Shown here one piece after another: positions 34,366 to 42,463 of a DNA stretch of 64,000 nucleotides. Positions within the stretch are counted from its first letter, which is position 1, and each line of letters opens with the position of its first letter. The DNA is from Bacillota bacterium (GTDB lineage: Bacteria > Bacillota > Clostridia > Lachnospirales > Lachnospiraceae): contig JAEVYY010000012.1 of assembly GCA_023392535.1 (NCBI GenBank), positions 1 to 64,000 on the forward strand. Reading direction: 5' to 3'. The notes beneath the pieces are model-generated. The model was given only the letters and a program-made list of their open reading frames with translations. It was not told the origin of the DNA and ran no database searches. A program made the translations under genes and the position numbers.

Positions 34366-35514
34366 ATGGGTAGAGTATTAACGTATGGAATGGTAGGCGG
34401 GGCACTTGATGCATTTATCGGTGATGCACATCGTCGAGCAATTAATCTGGATGGAAATGCAAAACTAGTCTCCGGATGTTTTTCCAGAAATTTTGAGAAA
34501 ACTTTAGCAGCAGCAGAAGCACTACATGTCAATAAGGATAGGTGCTATCATGACTATGAAGAGATGGCGAAAGAAGAAGGAAAAAGAAAGGAGCGTATTG
34601 ATTTTGTTGTAATTGTAACAACAAACAATGCACATTATGGTGCATGCAAAGCTTTTTTAGAAAATGGAATCGCAGTATCCTGTGATAAACCATTGTGTGT
34701 TACGTTGGAACAAGCGAAAGAACTGGAAGCTCTGGCAAATGAAAAGAACTTGCTTTTTATGGTCACTTATACGTATGCAGGCCATGTAACTTCTAAAAAT
34801 ATTCGTGAAATGATTGAAGCTGGAGAAATTGGTGAAATCAGAACAATCATGGCTGAATATGCACAGGGCTGGTTGGCCTTAGATGATATATCAGGCAATA
34901 AGCAAGGTGAATGGCGGACTAATCCGGAACTGTCGGGAAGAACAAATTGTATTGGGGATATAGGAACACATATCGAAAATACAGTATCCAAAATGACGGG
35001 ATTAAAAATACATAAATTGTTAGCAAAAATGGATGTGATGGTACCTTCCAGAACACTCGATGATAATTCTACCGTTTTGGTCGAATTTGAAGGCGGAGCA
35101 ACTGGAGTCTACTGGTCATCACAGATAGCGATTGGTCATGATAATGGCTTGCGTGTCCGTATCTATGGAAGTAAAGGCAGTATTCTATGGTCACAAGAAG
35201 AATGTGAAAAGATACAACTACAGAAAGAAGACGGAAGTGTAAGGGAGATTCACAGAGGTCACTCTTGTATTTATCCAAATGCTGCGCGCTATCAAAGACT
35301 TCCAAGTGGCCATACAGAAGGATGGCTGGAGGCTATGGGTAATTTATACCGTAGCTTTATGGAGTGTATTCTTGCAAAAGAAAAAGGTACTTTTTCGGAT
35401 GATATGATTGATTATCCTACCGTTATAGATGGCGTTGATGGCGTCGCTTACATTGAAACTTGTTTAAAGAGCCATGATAATGGTAATGTATGGACGGAAT
35501 TTATGAATGAATAA
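34366..35514 (+). CDS. Gfo/Idh/MocA-family NAD(P)-dependent oxidoreductase
   Basis: 382 residues. The N-terminal Rossmann domain starts GMVGGALDAFIGDAHRRA, an altered glycine-rich loop, and continues with VVIVTTNNAHYGACKAFLENGIAVSCDKPLC, which contains the family's catalytic Lys in the CDKP motif. The C-terminal domain has GDIGTHIENTVSKMTG and SGHTEGWLEAMGNLYRSF. The substrate is presumably a sugar or derivative brought in by the adjacent importer. Family members with an epimerase-like partner act on 3-keto sugars or inositols. AAGGAGG at 34353 favours ATG 34366. Confidence 0.9.
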   Translation: MGRVLTYGMVGGALDAFIGDAHRRAINLDGNAKLVSGCFSRNFEKTLAAAEALHVNKDRCYHDYEEMAKEEGKRKERIDFVVIVTTNNAHYGACKAFLENGIAVSCDKPLCVTLEQAKELEALANEKNLLFMVTYTYAGHVTSKNIREMIEAGEIGEIRTIMAEYAQGWLALDDISGNKQGEWRTNPELSGRTNCIGDIGTHIENTVSKMTGLKIHKLLAKMDVMVPSRTLDDNSTVLVEFEGGATGVYWSSQIAIGHDNGLRVRIYGSKGSILWSQEECEKIQLQKEDGSVREIHRGHSCIYPNAARYQRLPSGHTEGWLEAMGNLYRSFMECILAKEKGTFSDDMIDYPTVIDGVDGVAYIETCLKSHDNGNVWTEFMNE

Positions 35515-35527
35515 AAGGAGAAAAAAG

Positions 35528-36517
35528 ATGGGTAGATTGGTAACATTATTTACTGGACAGTGGGCAGATATGCCATTAGATGAGATGTGTAGAACAGCAA
35601 GCCTAATGGGCTATGATGGTTTAGAAATAGCCACTTGGGGACAAATAGATTGTCATATGGCAGCAACGGATTCCAATTATGTGGCAGAGGTTAAAGCAAC
35701 ACTGGAAAAATATAATCTAAAGTGTACAGCTCTTGGTGCACATTTATCTGGCCAATGCGTTGGTGACTTATATGATCCCAGGTTGGATGGATTTGCCCCA
35801 TCAGAATATGCAGGTCAACCGGATAAAATTCGTGCATGGGCCATTGAAGAGCTAAAAGATACCGCAAGGGCTGCTAGAGCAATGGGTTGTAATATTGTGA
35901 CAGGTTTCATGGGATCTGCTATTTGGAAATACTTTTATTCATTTCCTCAGACTTCTGAAGAAATGATTGAAGCAGCATACCAGGAGCAAGTTGAGTTATG
36001 GACACCTATCTTTGATGTTTTTGATGAATGTGGGGTGAAGTTTGCATTAGAAGTACATCCAACAGAAATTGCATTTGACTATTGGACAACAAAGAGACTT
36101 TTGAAAACATTTCAATATCGTAAAACATTGGGTATTAATTTTGATCCAAGTCATCTCATATGGCAGGGTGTCGATCCAGCCGTTTTCCTAAGAGATTTTA
36201 TTACTCACGTTTATCATGTACATATCAAAGATGCATTTCTTAACCTGGATGGAAGAAATGGAATTTTAGGGTCACATATTACATTTGGAAATATGCGAAG
36301 AGGTTGGAACTTTGCATCACCTGGACACGGCGATGTTGATTTTGATAAAATAATACGTGTATTAAATGAAGGTAATTATCAAGGTCCTCTTTCTGTAGAG
36401 TGGGAGGATAGCGGAATGGAAAGAGTATTTGGAGCTACAGAAGCATGTGAATTTGTTAAGAAGATCAATTTTCAACCATCCGATATTGCGTTCGATGATG
36501 CATTGAAAAGTGAATAA
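35528..36517 (+). CDS. Sugar phosphate isomerase/epimerase-like TIM-barrel enzyme
   Basis: 329 residues of the xylose-isomerase-like TIM barrel (AP endonuclease 2 superfamily). Family strands with metal ligands are seen: FALEVHPTEIAFD (Glu), GINFDPSHLIWQGVD (Asp, His), VYHVHIKDA (His, Asp) and PLSVEWEDSGMERVFG (Glu). These match IolE/IolI and the 3-keto-glucoside lyase or hydratase relatives. ATG 35528 follows AAGGAG at 35515-35520. The reading frame is open upstream to 35507 but without a site. It is probably the next step after the oxidoreductase at 34366. Confidence 0.88.
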   Translation: MGRLVTLFTGQWADMPLDEMCRTASLMGYDGLEIATWGQIDCHMAATDSNYVAEVKATLEKYNLKCTALGAHLSGQCVGDLYDPRLDGFAPSEYAGQPDKIRAWAIEELKDTARAARAMGCNIVTGFMGSAIWKYFYSFPQTSEEMIEAAYQEQVELWTPIFDVFDECGVKFALEVHPTEIAFDYWTTKRLLKTFQYRKTLGINFDPSHLIWQGVDPAVFLRDFITHVYHVHIKDAFLNLDGRNGILGSHITFGNMRRGWNFASPGHGDVDFDKIIRVLNEGNYQGPLSVEWEDSGMERVFGATEACEFVKKINFQPSDIAFDDALKSE

Positions 36518-36540
36518 ATTCTGACAGAACAATTGAAAAA

Positions 36541-36577
36541 AATGCAGGACGACGATATGTGTTGTCCTGCATTTTAT
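36541..36577 (+). terminator. Terminator of the carbohydrate locus
   Basis: AATGCAGGAC (36541-36550) pairs perfectly with GTCCTGCATT (36564-36573), with A-rich sequence before and TT after. Confidence 0.8.
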
Positions 36578-36636
36578 AATTACGTTTCCTTTAAACTGTG
36601 AAGTATGCTATTTTAATAAGAAGAATAAAAAAGATT

Positions 36637-36690
36637 TTAAGGTAATGTTAAGGTTCTGCATATTTAACAGAAAGGTTGGCCAACTATAAT
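36637..36690 (+). promoter_or_regulatory. Promoter with AAGGTT-type direct repeats, before a two-component operon
   Basis: TTAAGGTAATG (36637-36647) is directly followed by TTAAGGTTCTG (36648-36658), an 11-base tandem repeat. A third AAAGGTT lies at 36671-36677. TATAAT is at 36685-36690 with no good -35. This is the usual picture of an OmpR-type regulator binding upstream of its own operon. Confidence 0.55.
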
Positions 36691-36735
36691 ACTCATTAGA
36701 ATTACTGTATGATGGGTAATAAGAGAGGTAAAACT

Positions 36736-37422
36736 ATGAATAAAACAATTCTGATCGTAGATGACGAAATGGAAATTCGTGAACTGCTACGGCTCTATAT
36801 TGAGAAAGAGGGATACTTCGTAATACAGGCGCAAAATGGTCTGGAGGCGCTGAAGCAGGCTGCATCCACGCAAATAGATCTGGCTGTCATCGATATTATG
36901 ATGCCGGAAATGGATGGTTATCAGTTGATTAGGGGCCTGAGAGAATACAGCAACCTTCCCATCATAGTCGTAAGCGCTAAGACGGAAAATTATGAAAAAA
37001 TTTTAGGGCTGGACATAGGTGCAGATGACTACGTGACCAAACCTTTTGATCCCTTGGAGATCACTGCACGGATCAAAGCGCAATTACGACGTTATGAAAT
37101 AGGTCTGCCGGATTCCAAAACAGAATTACTGACGGCAGGAGGGCTATGCCTGGATGTGTACGCTTGTACCCTTCACTTTGGCAGCAAAATGATCTCTCTT
37201 ACCGCAACTGAGTTTAATATGATGAAGCTGTTCATGGAGGGACCCGGACGTGTATACACGAAACAACAAATATATGAAACCGCTTGGCGGGAAACAAGCA
37301 TAGTGGATGACAATACGGTGATGGTCGCCATCAGCAAATTGCGTAGCAAACTACCTCGTGACTGCGCAGTTTCCATTGGAACCGTTCGGGGATTGGGGTA
37401 TCGCCTGGAGGTACATGTATGA
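36736..37422 (+). CDS. OmpR/PhoB-family response regulator
   Basis: 228 residues. Receiver domain with DDE (9-11), phospho-acceptor Asp53 (LAVIDIMMPEMDG) and Lys in YVTKPFDPLE. A winged helix DNA-binding domain (about 128-228) follows, with EFNMMKLFMEGPGRVYTKQQIYETAW and TVRGLGYRLE. Best fits the VanR/BceR-like group. ATG 36736 with AGAGG upstream is preferred to the ATGATG at 36709. The kinase gene overlaps its stop by four bases. Confidence 0.93.
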   Translation: MNKTILIVDDEMEIRELLRLYIEKEGYFVIQAQNGLEALKQAASTQIDLAVIDIMMPEMDGYQLIRGLREYSNLPIIVVSAKTENYEKILGLDIGADDYVTKPFDPLEITARIKAQLRRYEIGLPDSKTELLTAGGLCLDVYACTLHFGSKMISLTATEFNMMKLFMEGPGRVYTKQQIYETAWRETSIVDDNTVMVAISKLRSKLPRDCAVSIGTVRGLGYRLEVHV

Positions 37423-38558
37423 AAAAGAAGCGTAGTTTTAAAGGGGTCATCATGCGCAGCTTTCTAGGTTATACCATTGGAATTGGCTTAATGCTTCTAG
37501 TTCTGGAGTTCTTATTCAGTCTGTTTACACTAGAGAACGGGATGAACCTTTCGGAATTGGCATTTTCGCCGTTAAACAAGGGGACAGAGAGGCTGCAAAT
37601 TACACTTTCTATTTTATGGAATCTAATCACAGTTGTGATTTATTTCATTGGGATCCTATTCTTTGGTCGTGATATCAGCAGTAAAATCATGAGACCGATA
37701 CAAAAATTGGAAGAAGGATTCAAAGCGGTTGCAGAAGGAGAATTGGATACTTCGTTAGATTTTGAAACAGAATCAGAATTTGGAGAAATGTTGGATGCCT
37801 TCAATAGTATGGTACAAAAGTTGAAAGATTCGGAAGAAGAAAGAATGAATATAGAAAATGAAAGAATGCAGCTTTTTTCGCACATAGCACATGATTTAAA
37901 AACTCCCATGACAACGATATCCGGATACGCGGGGGCTCTGGCAAGCGGGATAGTGGAAGACGCTGACAAACAGTTGGAGTACCATCTTGCGATCAAGGAA
38001 AAGGCCAGGCAGATGAACCAATTGATGGAACAGTTGCTTTTCTATTCCAAACTGGGTACATCACAATACCAAATGAATTTTGTAAGAATTGATCTGGTAG
38101 AATTGCTTCGTGTATCTTGTGCTACCTTATTCGGTGAAATGGAAGGCAAGCAGATGAAATTAGAGTTGCGGCTACCAGAAATTCCAGTGTTCTACAGGGC
38201 TGATTCGTTGGAAATCAACCGTGCTTTTGGGAATCTTCTGACAAACGCGATCCGTCATAACTTGGCAGGAAGCTTATTGTACGTGGGACTGACGGTTGAA
38301 CCGGATTGTATTGAAATACAAATTGCGGATAACGGAGATAATATTCCGGAGTCCATTGCCCGAAATTTGTTCGAACCTTTTGTTTCCGGTAGTAGTGCAA
38401 GAAATAGTAGTAGTGGATCAGGACTTGGTCTTGCCATAGTAAAAAAGGTGATGGAGAAACACACCGGGGAAGTTTTCGTTTCGGAAGCATCTTCTCCCTA
38501 TACGAAGATGTTTGTCCTGCGTTTTCCAAAGAGTAAGGACAGAAAGGTAGAGCAATGA
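37419..38558 (+). CDS. Sensor histidine kinase with HAMP domain
   Basis: 379 residues. Membrane segments at about 12-36 and 62-82 enclose only a short outside loop (about 25 residues), followed by HAMP (about 83-135). HisKA has FSHIAHDLKTPMTTISGY, with His158. HATPase motifs are NLLTNAIRHN, IADNGDNIPE and SGSGLGLAIVKKVM. The tiny outside loop suggests that it senses through its partner transporter, as BceS-type kinases do. It overlaps the permease gene. Confidence 0.93.
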   Translation: MKKKRSFKGVIMRSFLGYTIGIGLMLLVLEFLFSLFTLENGMNLSELAFSPLNKGTERLQITLSILWNLITVVIYFIGILFFGRDISSKIMRPIQKLEEGFKAVAEGELDTSLDFETESEFGEMLDAFNSMVQKLKDSEEERMNIENERMQLFSHIAHDLKTPMTTISGYAGALASGIVEDADKQLEYHLAIKEKARQMNQLMEQLLFYSKLGTSQYQMNFVRIDLVELLRVSCATLFGEMEGKQMKLELRLPEIPVFYRADSLEINRAFGNLLTNAIRHNLAGSLLYVGLTVEPDCIEIQIADNGDNIPESIARNLFEPFVSGSSARNSSSGSGLGLAIVKKVMEKHTGEVFVSEASSPYTKMFVLRFPKSKDRKVEQ

Positions 38559-40894
38559 TTAAAATGTATCAAAAGATAATTATAAATGATATCCGTAAAA
38601 GCAAGTTAATTACCGTGACAATAACAGTATTTATTCTTGTTACTGCTATGCTGGCTTCTCTGGCAGCATCTTTGACGATGAACCTGTTTGGAGCGATCGA
38701 CAATATGCTGCTTTCTGCGAAGTCACCTCACTATTTGCAAATGCACACGGGCAGCATAGATATGAATCAGTTGCAAGAATTTGCCAATGGAAATGATAAT
38801 GTTTTGGAATATCAGGTTCTTGCATTTCTGAATATCGAAGGTGCAGACATTGTTATTGGAACTGATTCCCTTGCAGGAAGTATTCAAGATAATGGGGTTT
38901 GTGTACAGAGCGAGAAATTTGACTTCTTGCTTAACTTAGACGGTCAGATTATTCATCCTTCCGATGGAGAAATCTATGTTCCTGTCTATTATATGCAGAA
39001 AGGAAACGTAGCACTTGGGGATACGGTGAAAGTGAATGGTAATCTCTTTAGGGTTGCAGGATTTTTAAGAGATTCGACAATGAACGCAGGACTAGTAAGT
39101 TCCAAGCGGTTCCTTGTGAGCAAAGCGGATTTTGAGAGAATTCGTGAATTCGGTCAGATGGAGAACTTGATTGAGTTTCGACTTTCTGAGGATGTTTCTT
39201 TTCCTGAATTTGAGGCAGCCTATCTGGGGGCAGGACTTCCAACAAATGGACCTCCCGCTATTACGTATACGCAAGTGAAGATGATTAACGGTATTACAGA
39301 TGGTATTATGATAGCCGTTCTGGTGCTGATTGGAATTCTTGTCATGATGGTAGTATTTTTGTGCATTCGTCTCACGTTACTGGCAAAAATGGAAGAAGAT
39401 TATAAAGAAATAGGGGTACTAATGGCCATCGGAATGCAGGTATCGGAGATGAAAAAACTCTATTTCGCAAAATATGGCGCAATTACGGGAACTGCCTGTA
39501 TGCTGGGGTTTGTATGTTCTCTTCCACTTCAGACTTTCTTCCTTAGCAATATTCGCCTGTACATGGGAGATAGTGGAAGTCCCTTGCCAGGTATTTTCTG
39601 TGGACTTTTGGGTGCTATCGGCATCTGCGGAATTGTATTTTTATATGTGAACAGTGTATTGCATCGTTTTCGTAAAATATCTGCATCGCAGGCGATACGA
39701 TTCGGTGCACCTTTGGAAAAATCAAAGGCTACCAAAAAAATTCGTATGAGTAAATGCAGGTACTTTTCTTGTAATAGCTTTCTTGGAGTCAAGGATGTTC
39801 TATGTCGAAAAAAGCTGTATGTGACCATGTTCCTGGTTCTGGTCATTTCTACTTTTCTTATGATCGTGCCACAAAATATCAGTAGCACCATTTCCGCAGA
39901 AAGCTTTATTACTTATATGGGCATGGGAATCTGTGACGTTCATATCGGAGTGATGCGGACGCAGGTAGAGGATGTTCCGGGGAAAGCGTCGGAAGTTATT
40001 ACGTTGCTTACGAAGGATAAGAATGTGGAAAAGGTTACCTTCTTCAGGGGAATGATGTTGGATCGGATGGCGGACCATGGAGAAAAGGAGAAACTGCGGG
40101 TAACACTTGGTGACTTTTCTATATTTCCGCTCACCTATTCCAAGGGTCATGCGCCACATTCGGAATCAGAAATTGCACTCTCTGCGCTGAATGCCAAAGA
40201 TCTTCATAAAACACTTGGTGATGAAATTATTTTAATAGTCGACGGTGTTGAAAAGAAGCTGACAGTCTGTGGAATTTACTCAGATATTACCAATGGTGGA
40301 AGAACGGCACAAGCTGTTTTTGATATACAAAATGCAGATGTTCTAAATATTGACATTGCCGCTACATTCCGCGACCGCCAAAATGTAAAAGCCTCGATAT
40401 CAAAGTACCGGGATTTACTTCCTTTTGCTAAGGTTACCGGAATTGATGAGACGATAGAACAGATGATGGGATCCATACAGGATGCCATCGAAATGGCTTC
40501 CACTGTAGCTATCGTGGTATCTGTGTCACTTACCCTATTGGTAACGATATTATTTATGAAAATGCTCGTGGTAAAAGATCGTTATTCTATTGCCCTATTA
40601 AAATCAATGGGCTTTACCAGTACAGATGTACAAAGGCAATACCTGATACGTTCCTTTCTAGTATTGTTAGTGGGTGTTGCTCTCGGAGCGATTCTTGCTA
40701 ATACGCTGGGTGAAATTGTTGGAGTGGCAATTGTGTCTTCCTTTGGTGCAACAACGTTTCATTTTGTGTTAGACCCATGGTTTGCCTACCTGGTATCACC
40801 CGTGCTAATTATGGGTTGTGTCGTTATTGCCACTTTGTTGGGGATTTCAGACATTCCGACATTAAAAATTTCTGACTATATTAAGGAGGCTTGA
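38555..40894 (+). CDS. FtsX-type ABC transporter permease, two FtsX domains
   Basis: 779 residues. The predicted layout is one membrane segment (about 18-42), a large outside domain (45-245), three segments (about 252-276, 305-330, 348-370), another single segment (about 425-445), an outside domain (450-645) and three final segments (about 648-672, 700-725, 745-768): two FtsX repeats in tandem. Such permeases work with a MacB-like ATPase in lipoprotein release or peptide-antibiotic defence. The paired kinase and regulator favour the latter. Confidence 0.88.
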   Translation: MIKMYQKIIINDIRKSKLITVTITVFILVTAMLASLAASLTMNLFGAIDNMLLSAKSPHYLQMHTGSIDMNQLQEFANGNDNVLEYQVLAFLNIEGADIVIGTDSLAGSIQDNGVCVQSEKFDFLLNLDGQIIHPSDGEIYVPVYYMQKGNVALGDTVKVNGNLFRVAGFLRDSTMNAGLVSSKRFLVSKADFERIREFGQMENLIEFRLSEDVSFPEFEAAYLGAGLPTNGPPAITYTQVKMINGITDGIMIAVLVLIGILVMMVVFLCIRLTLLAKMEEDYKEIGVLMAIGMQVSEMKKLYFAKYGAITGTACMLGFVCSLPLQTFFLSNIRLYMGDSGSPLPGIFCGLLGAIGICGIVFLYVNSVLHRFRKISASQAIRFGAPLEKSKATKKIRMSKCRYFSCNSFLGVKDVLCRKKLYVTMFLVLVISTFLMIVPQNISSTISAESFITYMGMGICDVHIGVMRTQVEDVPGKASEVITLLTKDKNVEKVTFFRGMMLDRMADHGEKEKLRVTLGDFSIFPLTYSKGHAPHSESEIALSALNAKDLHKTLGDEIILIVDGVEKKLTVCGIYSDITNGGRTAQAVFDIQNADVLNIDIAATFRDRQNVKASISKYRDLLPFAKVTGIDETIEQMMGSIQDAIEMASTVAIVVSVSLTLLVTILFMKMLVVKDRYSIALLKSMGFTSTDVQRQYLIRSFLVLLVGVALGAILANTLGEIVGVAIVSSFGATTFHFVLDPWFAYLVSPVLIMGCVVIATLLGISDIPTLKISDYIKEA

Positions 40895-40898
40895 TCGT

Positions 40899-41657
40899 AT
40901 GAGTAGTATTATTACAGGAAAAAATATCGTGAAAATATTCAATGAGAGTAAGGAGCAATTCAGGGCTCTGAACAAAGTGAACATCGAACTAACAAAAGGC
41001 GAGTTCGTTGCGATTATGGGACCCTCCGGTTCTGGTAAATCCACACTGCTTTTTGCGCTCAGTGGTATGGATAAAATTACAGATGGTTCGGTGAAATTTA
41101 ATGATTTGGAACTCTCTGAGCTGAGCGAAAAAGCGCTTGCGGATGTTCGCCGAATGAAAATGGGATTTGTTTTTCAGCAGCCTACGATGCTAAAAAACTT
41201 GAATCTTTTGGATAATATAATTCTTCCTGCTTTCCACAAGGGGCAAAAAAACACAGAAATAATTACGCAAAAGGCAAAGGCCCTGATGAAGAAAACAGGG
41301 ATCGCAGATCTTGAAGACCGGGAAATCACAGAGGTTTCTGGTGGACAGTTACAGCGAGCCGGCATCTGTCGGGCATTAATGAATACGCCAGAAATTATTT
41401 TTGCGGACGAACCAACAGGTGCACTCAATTCTAGATCTGCGGAAGAAATCTTGTCCTTATTAGTGGATATCAACAAAGAGGGCACAGCTATATTACTCGT
41501 GACACATGATGCAAAAGTAGCTGCAAGAGCTGACAGAGTCCTCTTTACAAAGGATGGAAGGATCGTTTCTGAACTTCCATTGCAAAAGTACAGCCGTAGG
41601 AATTTGGAAGCACGGGGGGAGAGAGTACTTGCGATGATGAACGAGGTCGGGATCTAA
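40899..41657 (+). CDS. ABC transporter ATPase (LolD/MacB type)
   Basis: 252 residues. Walker A GPSGSGKST (about 38-46), Q-loop GFVFQQPTMLKNLNLLDNI, signature EVSGGQLQRAGICRAL, Walker B IIFADEPTGALNSRS and H-loop LVTHDAKVAARADRV. It forms the transporter with the FtsX protein encoded four bases upstream. Its stop shares a base with the ATG of a 19-codon frame. Confidence 0.93.
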   Translation: MSSIITGKNIVKIFNESKEQFRALNKVNIELTKGEFVAIMGPSGSGKSTLLFALSGMDKITDGSVKFNDLELSELSEKALADVRRMKMGFVFQQPTMLKNLNLLDNIILPAFHKGQKNTEIITQKAKALMKKTGIADLEDREITEVSGGQLQRAGICRALMNTPEIIFADEPTGALNSRSAEEILSLLVDINKEGTAILLVTHDAKVAARADRVLFTKDGRIVSELPLQKYSRRNLEARGERVLAMMNEVGI

Positions 41658-41716
41658 TGGCACGAGCTGATTATGATAGTAATAGCGATATGGTATTGAC
41701 TGTAAACGGTAAGTAA
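41657..41716 (+). CDS. Possible 19-residue peptide, coupled to the ATPase gene
   Basis: TAATG joins the ATPase stop with an ATG that opens a 19-codon frame (MARADYDSNSDMVLTVNGK). The frame has no separate ribosome site, and the peptide is hydrophilic without signal or motif. It might be a translated microprotein, the remnant of a longer gene, or chance. Confidence 0.25.
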   Translation: MARADYDSNSDMVLTVNGK

Positions 41717-41773
41717 ACTATCAGTTGATTCATCTAAACTACCCGTCGGTTGAATTAAAAGAAAGGAGCCCGT

Positions 41774-42220
41774 ATGATGCAATCATCAGATAAACAAATC
41801 AGAAGGAGAACAAACCAAATGAATAAAGAAACAATGGGTATGATGATCACCTCAAAAAGAAAAGGATTTGGTATGACACAGCTTGATCTTGCTGAAAAGA
41901 TGGGAGTTACAGATAAGGCGGTTTCCAAATGGGAACGTGATCTATCCTATCCGGACGTTAATTCTCTGCCCAAATTGGCTGAAATCTTAGGGACGACTGT
42001 AGATGAACTGCTCCAGAATAGGACGGGAACTAGTAAACAGGAGAACCATATGTCAGCCACCGAACTGGTACCTTTAATTCTACGTGCCGTATGCCTTGCA
42101 ATGGGAGTTGCTGTTGTAGTTCTTTCAGTCATCGGAAAAATAGATACAAAGCCAGCGATTACTATGCTTGGGATTGGCCTTGCTTGTGTAGGAATGAGTC
42201 TAATTGAAAGAACAGATTAA
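41774..42220 (+). CDS. XRE-family helix-turn-helix regulator with membrane tail
   Basis: 148 residues. The HTH (about 22-80) shows the clostridial pattern GMTQLDLAEKMGVTDKAVSKWERDLSYPDVNSLPKLAEILGTTVDELL. Residues about 95-145 hold two hydrophobic segments (LVPLILRAVCLAMGVAVVVLSVIG and AITMLGIGLACVGMSLI). A membrane-attached regulator next to a transporter operon may sense cell-envelope state. AAAGGAG precedes the ATG at 41774. Confidence 0.88.
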   Translation: MMQSSDKQIRRRTNQMNKETMGMMITSKRKGFGMTQLDLAEKMGVTDKAVSKWERDLSYPDVNSLPKLAEILGTTVDELLQNRTGTSKQENHMSATELVPLILRAVCLAMGVAVVVLSVIGKIDTKPAITMLGIGLACVGMSLIERTD

Positions 42221-42260
42221 TAAAAGCTATAGTTGCACATATAAGTGTTTTAAAAAAAGC

Positions 42261-42294
42261 GAGCAGACTTTACGAAAAGTCTGCTCACTTTTTT
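42261..42294 (+). terminator. Rho-independent terminator of the XRE gene
   Basis: GAGCAGACTT (42261-42270) and AAGTCTGCTC (42277-42286) form a perfect ten-pair stem, followed by ACTTTTTT. Confidence 0.85.
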
Positions 42295-42336
42295 ATGAAA
42301 TTGAGTCACTTATTTGATCTTTAATCATTCGAGCAT

Positions 42337-42384
42337 TTTTAGTGTTAATATCACAACCTTTTAGTTGTGATACCAACACTAAAA
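42337..42384. promoter_or_regulatory. Two-tier 48-base inverted repeat upstream of the flavoenzyme operon
   Basis: Outer arms TTTTAGTGTT (42337-42346) and AACACTAAAA (42375-42384), inner arms ATCACAA (42350-42356) and TTGTGAT (42365-42371), with three-base gaps and an eight-base centre: all 17 pairs exact. It lies 80 bases before the ATG of the reductase gene. It could be a regulator's operator (two dyads) or an RNA hairpin. The T run is inside the arm, so it is not a standard terminator. Confidence 0.5.
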
Positions 42385-42463
42385 CGGCTGTGTCTTTCAT
42401 ACATTTGGCATGTTATATTATTAACAAAGATTAAATATAGCAAAAAAATTGGAGGAAACATCG

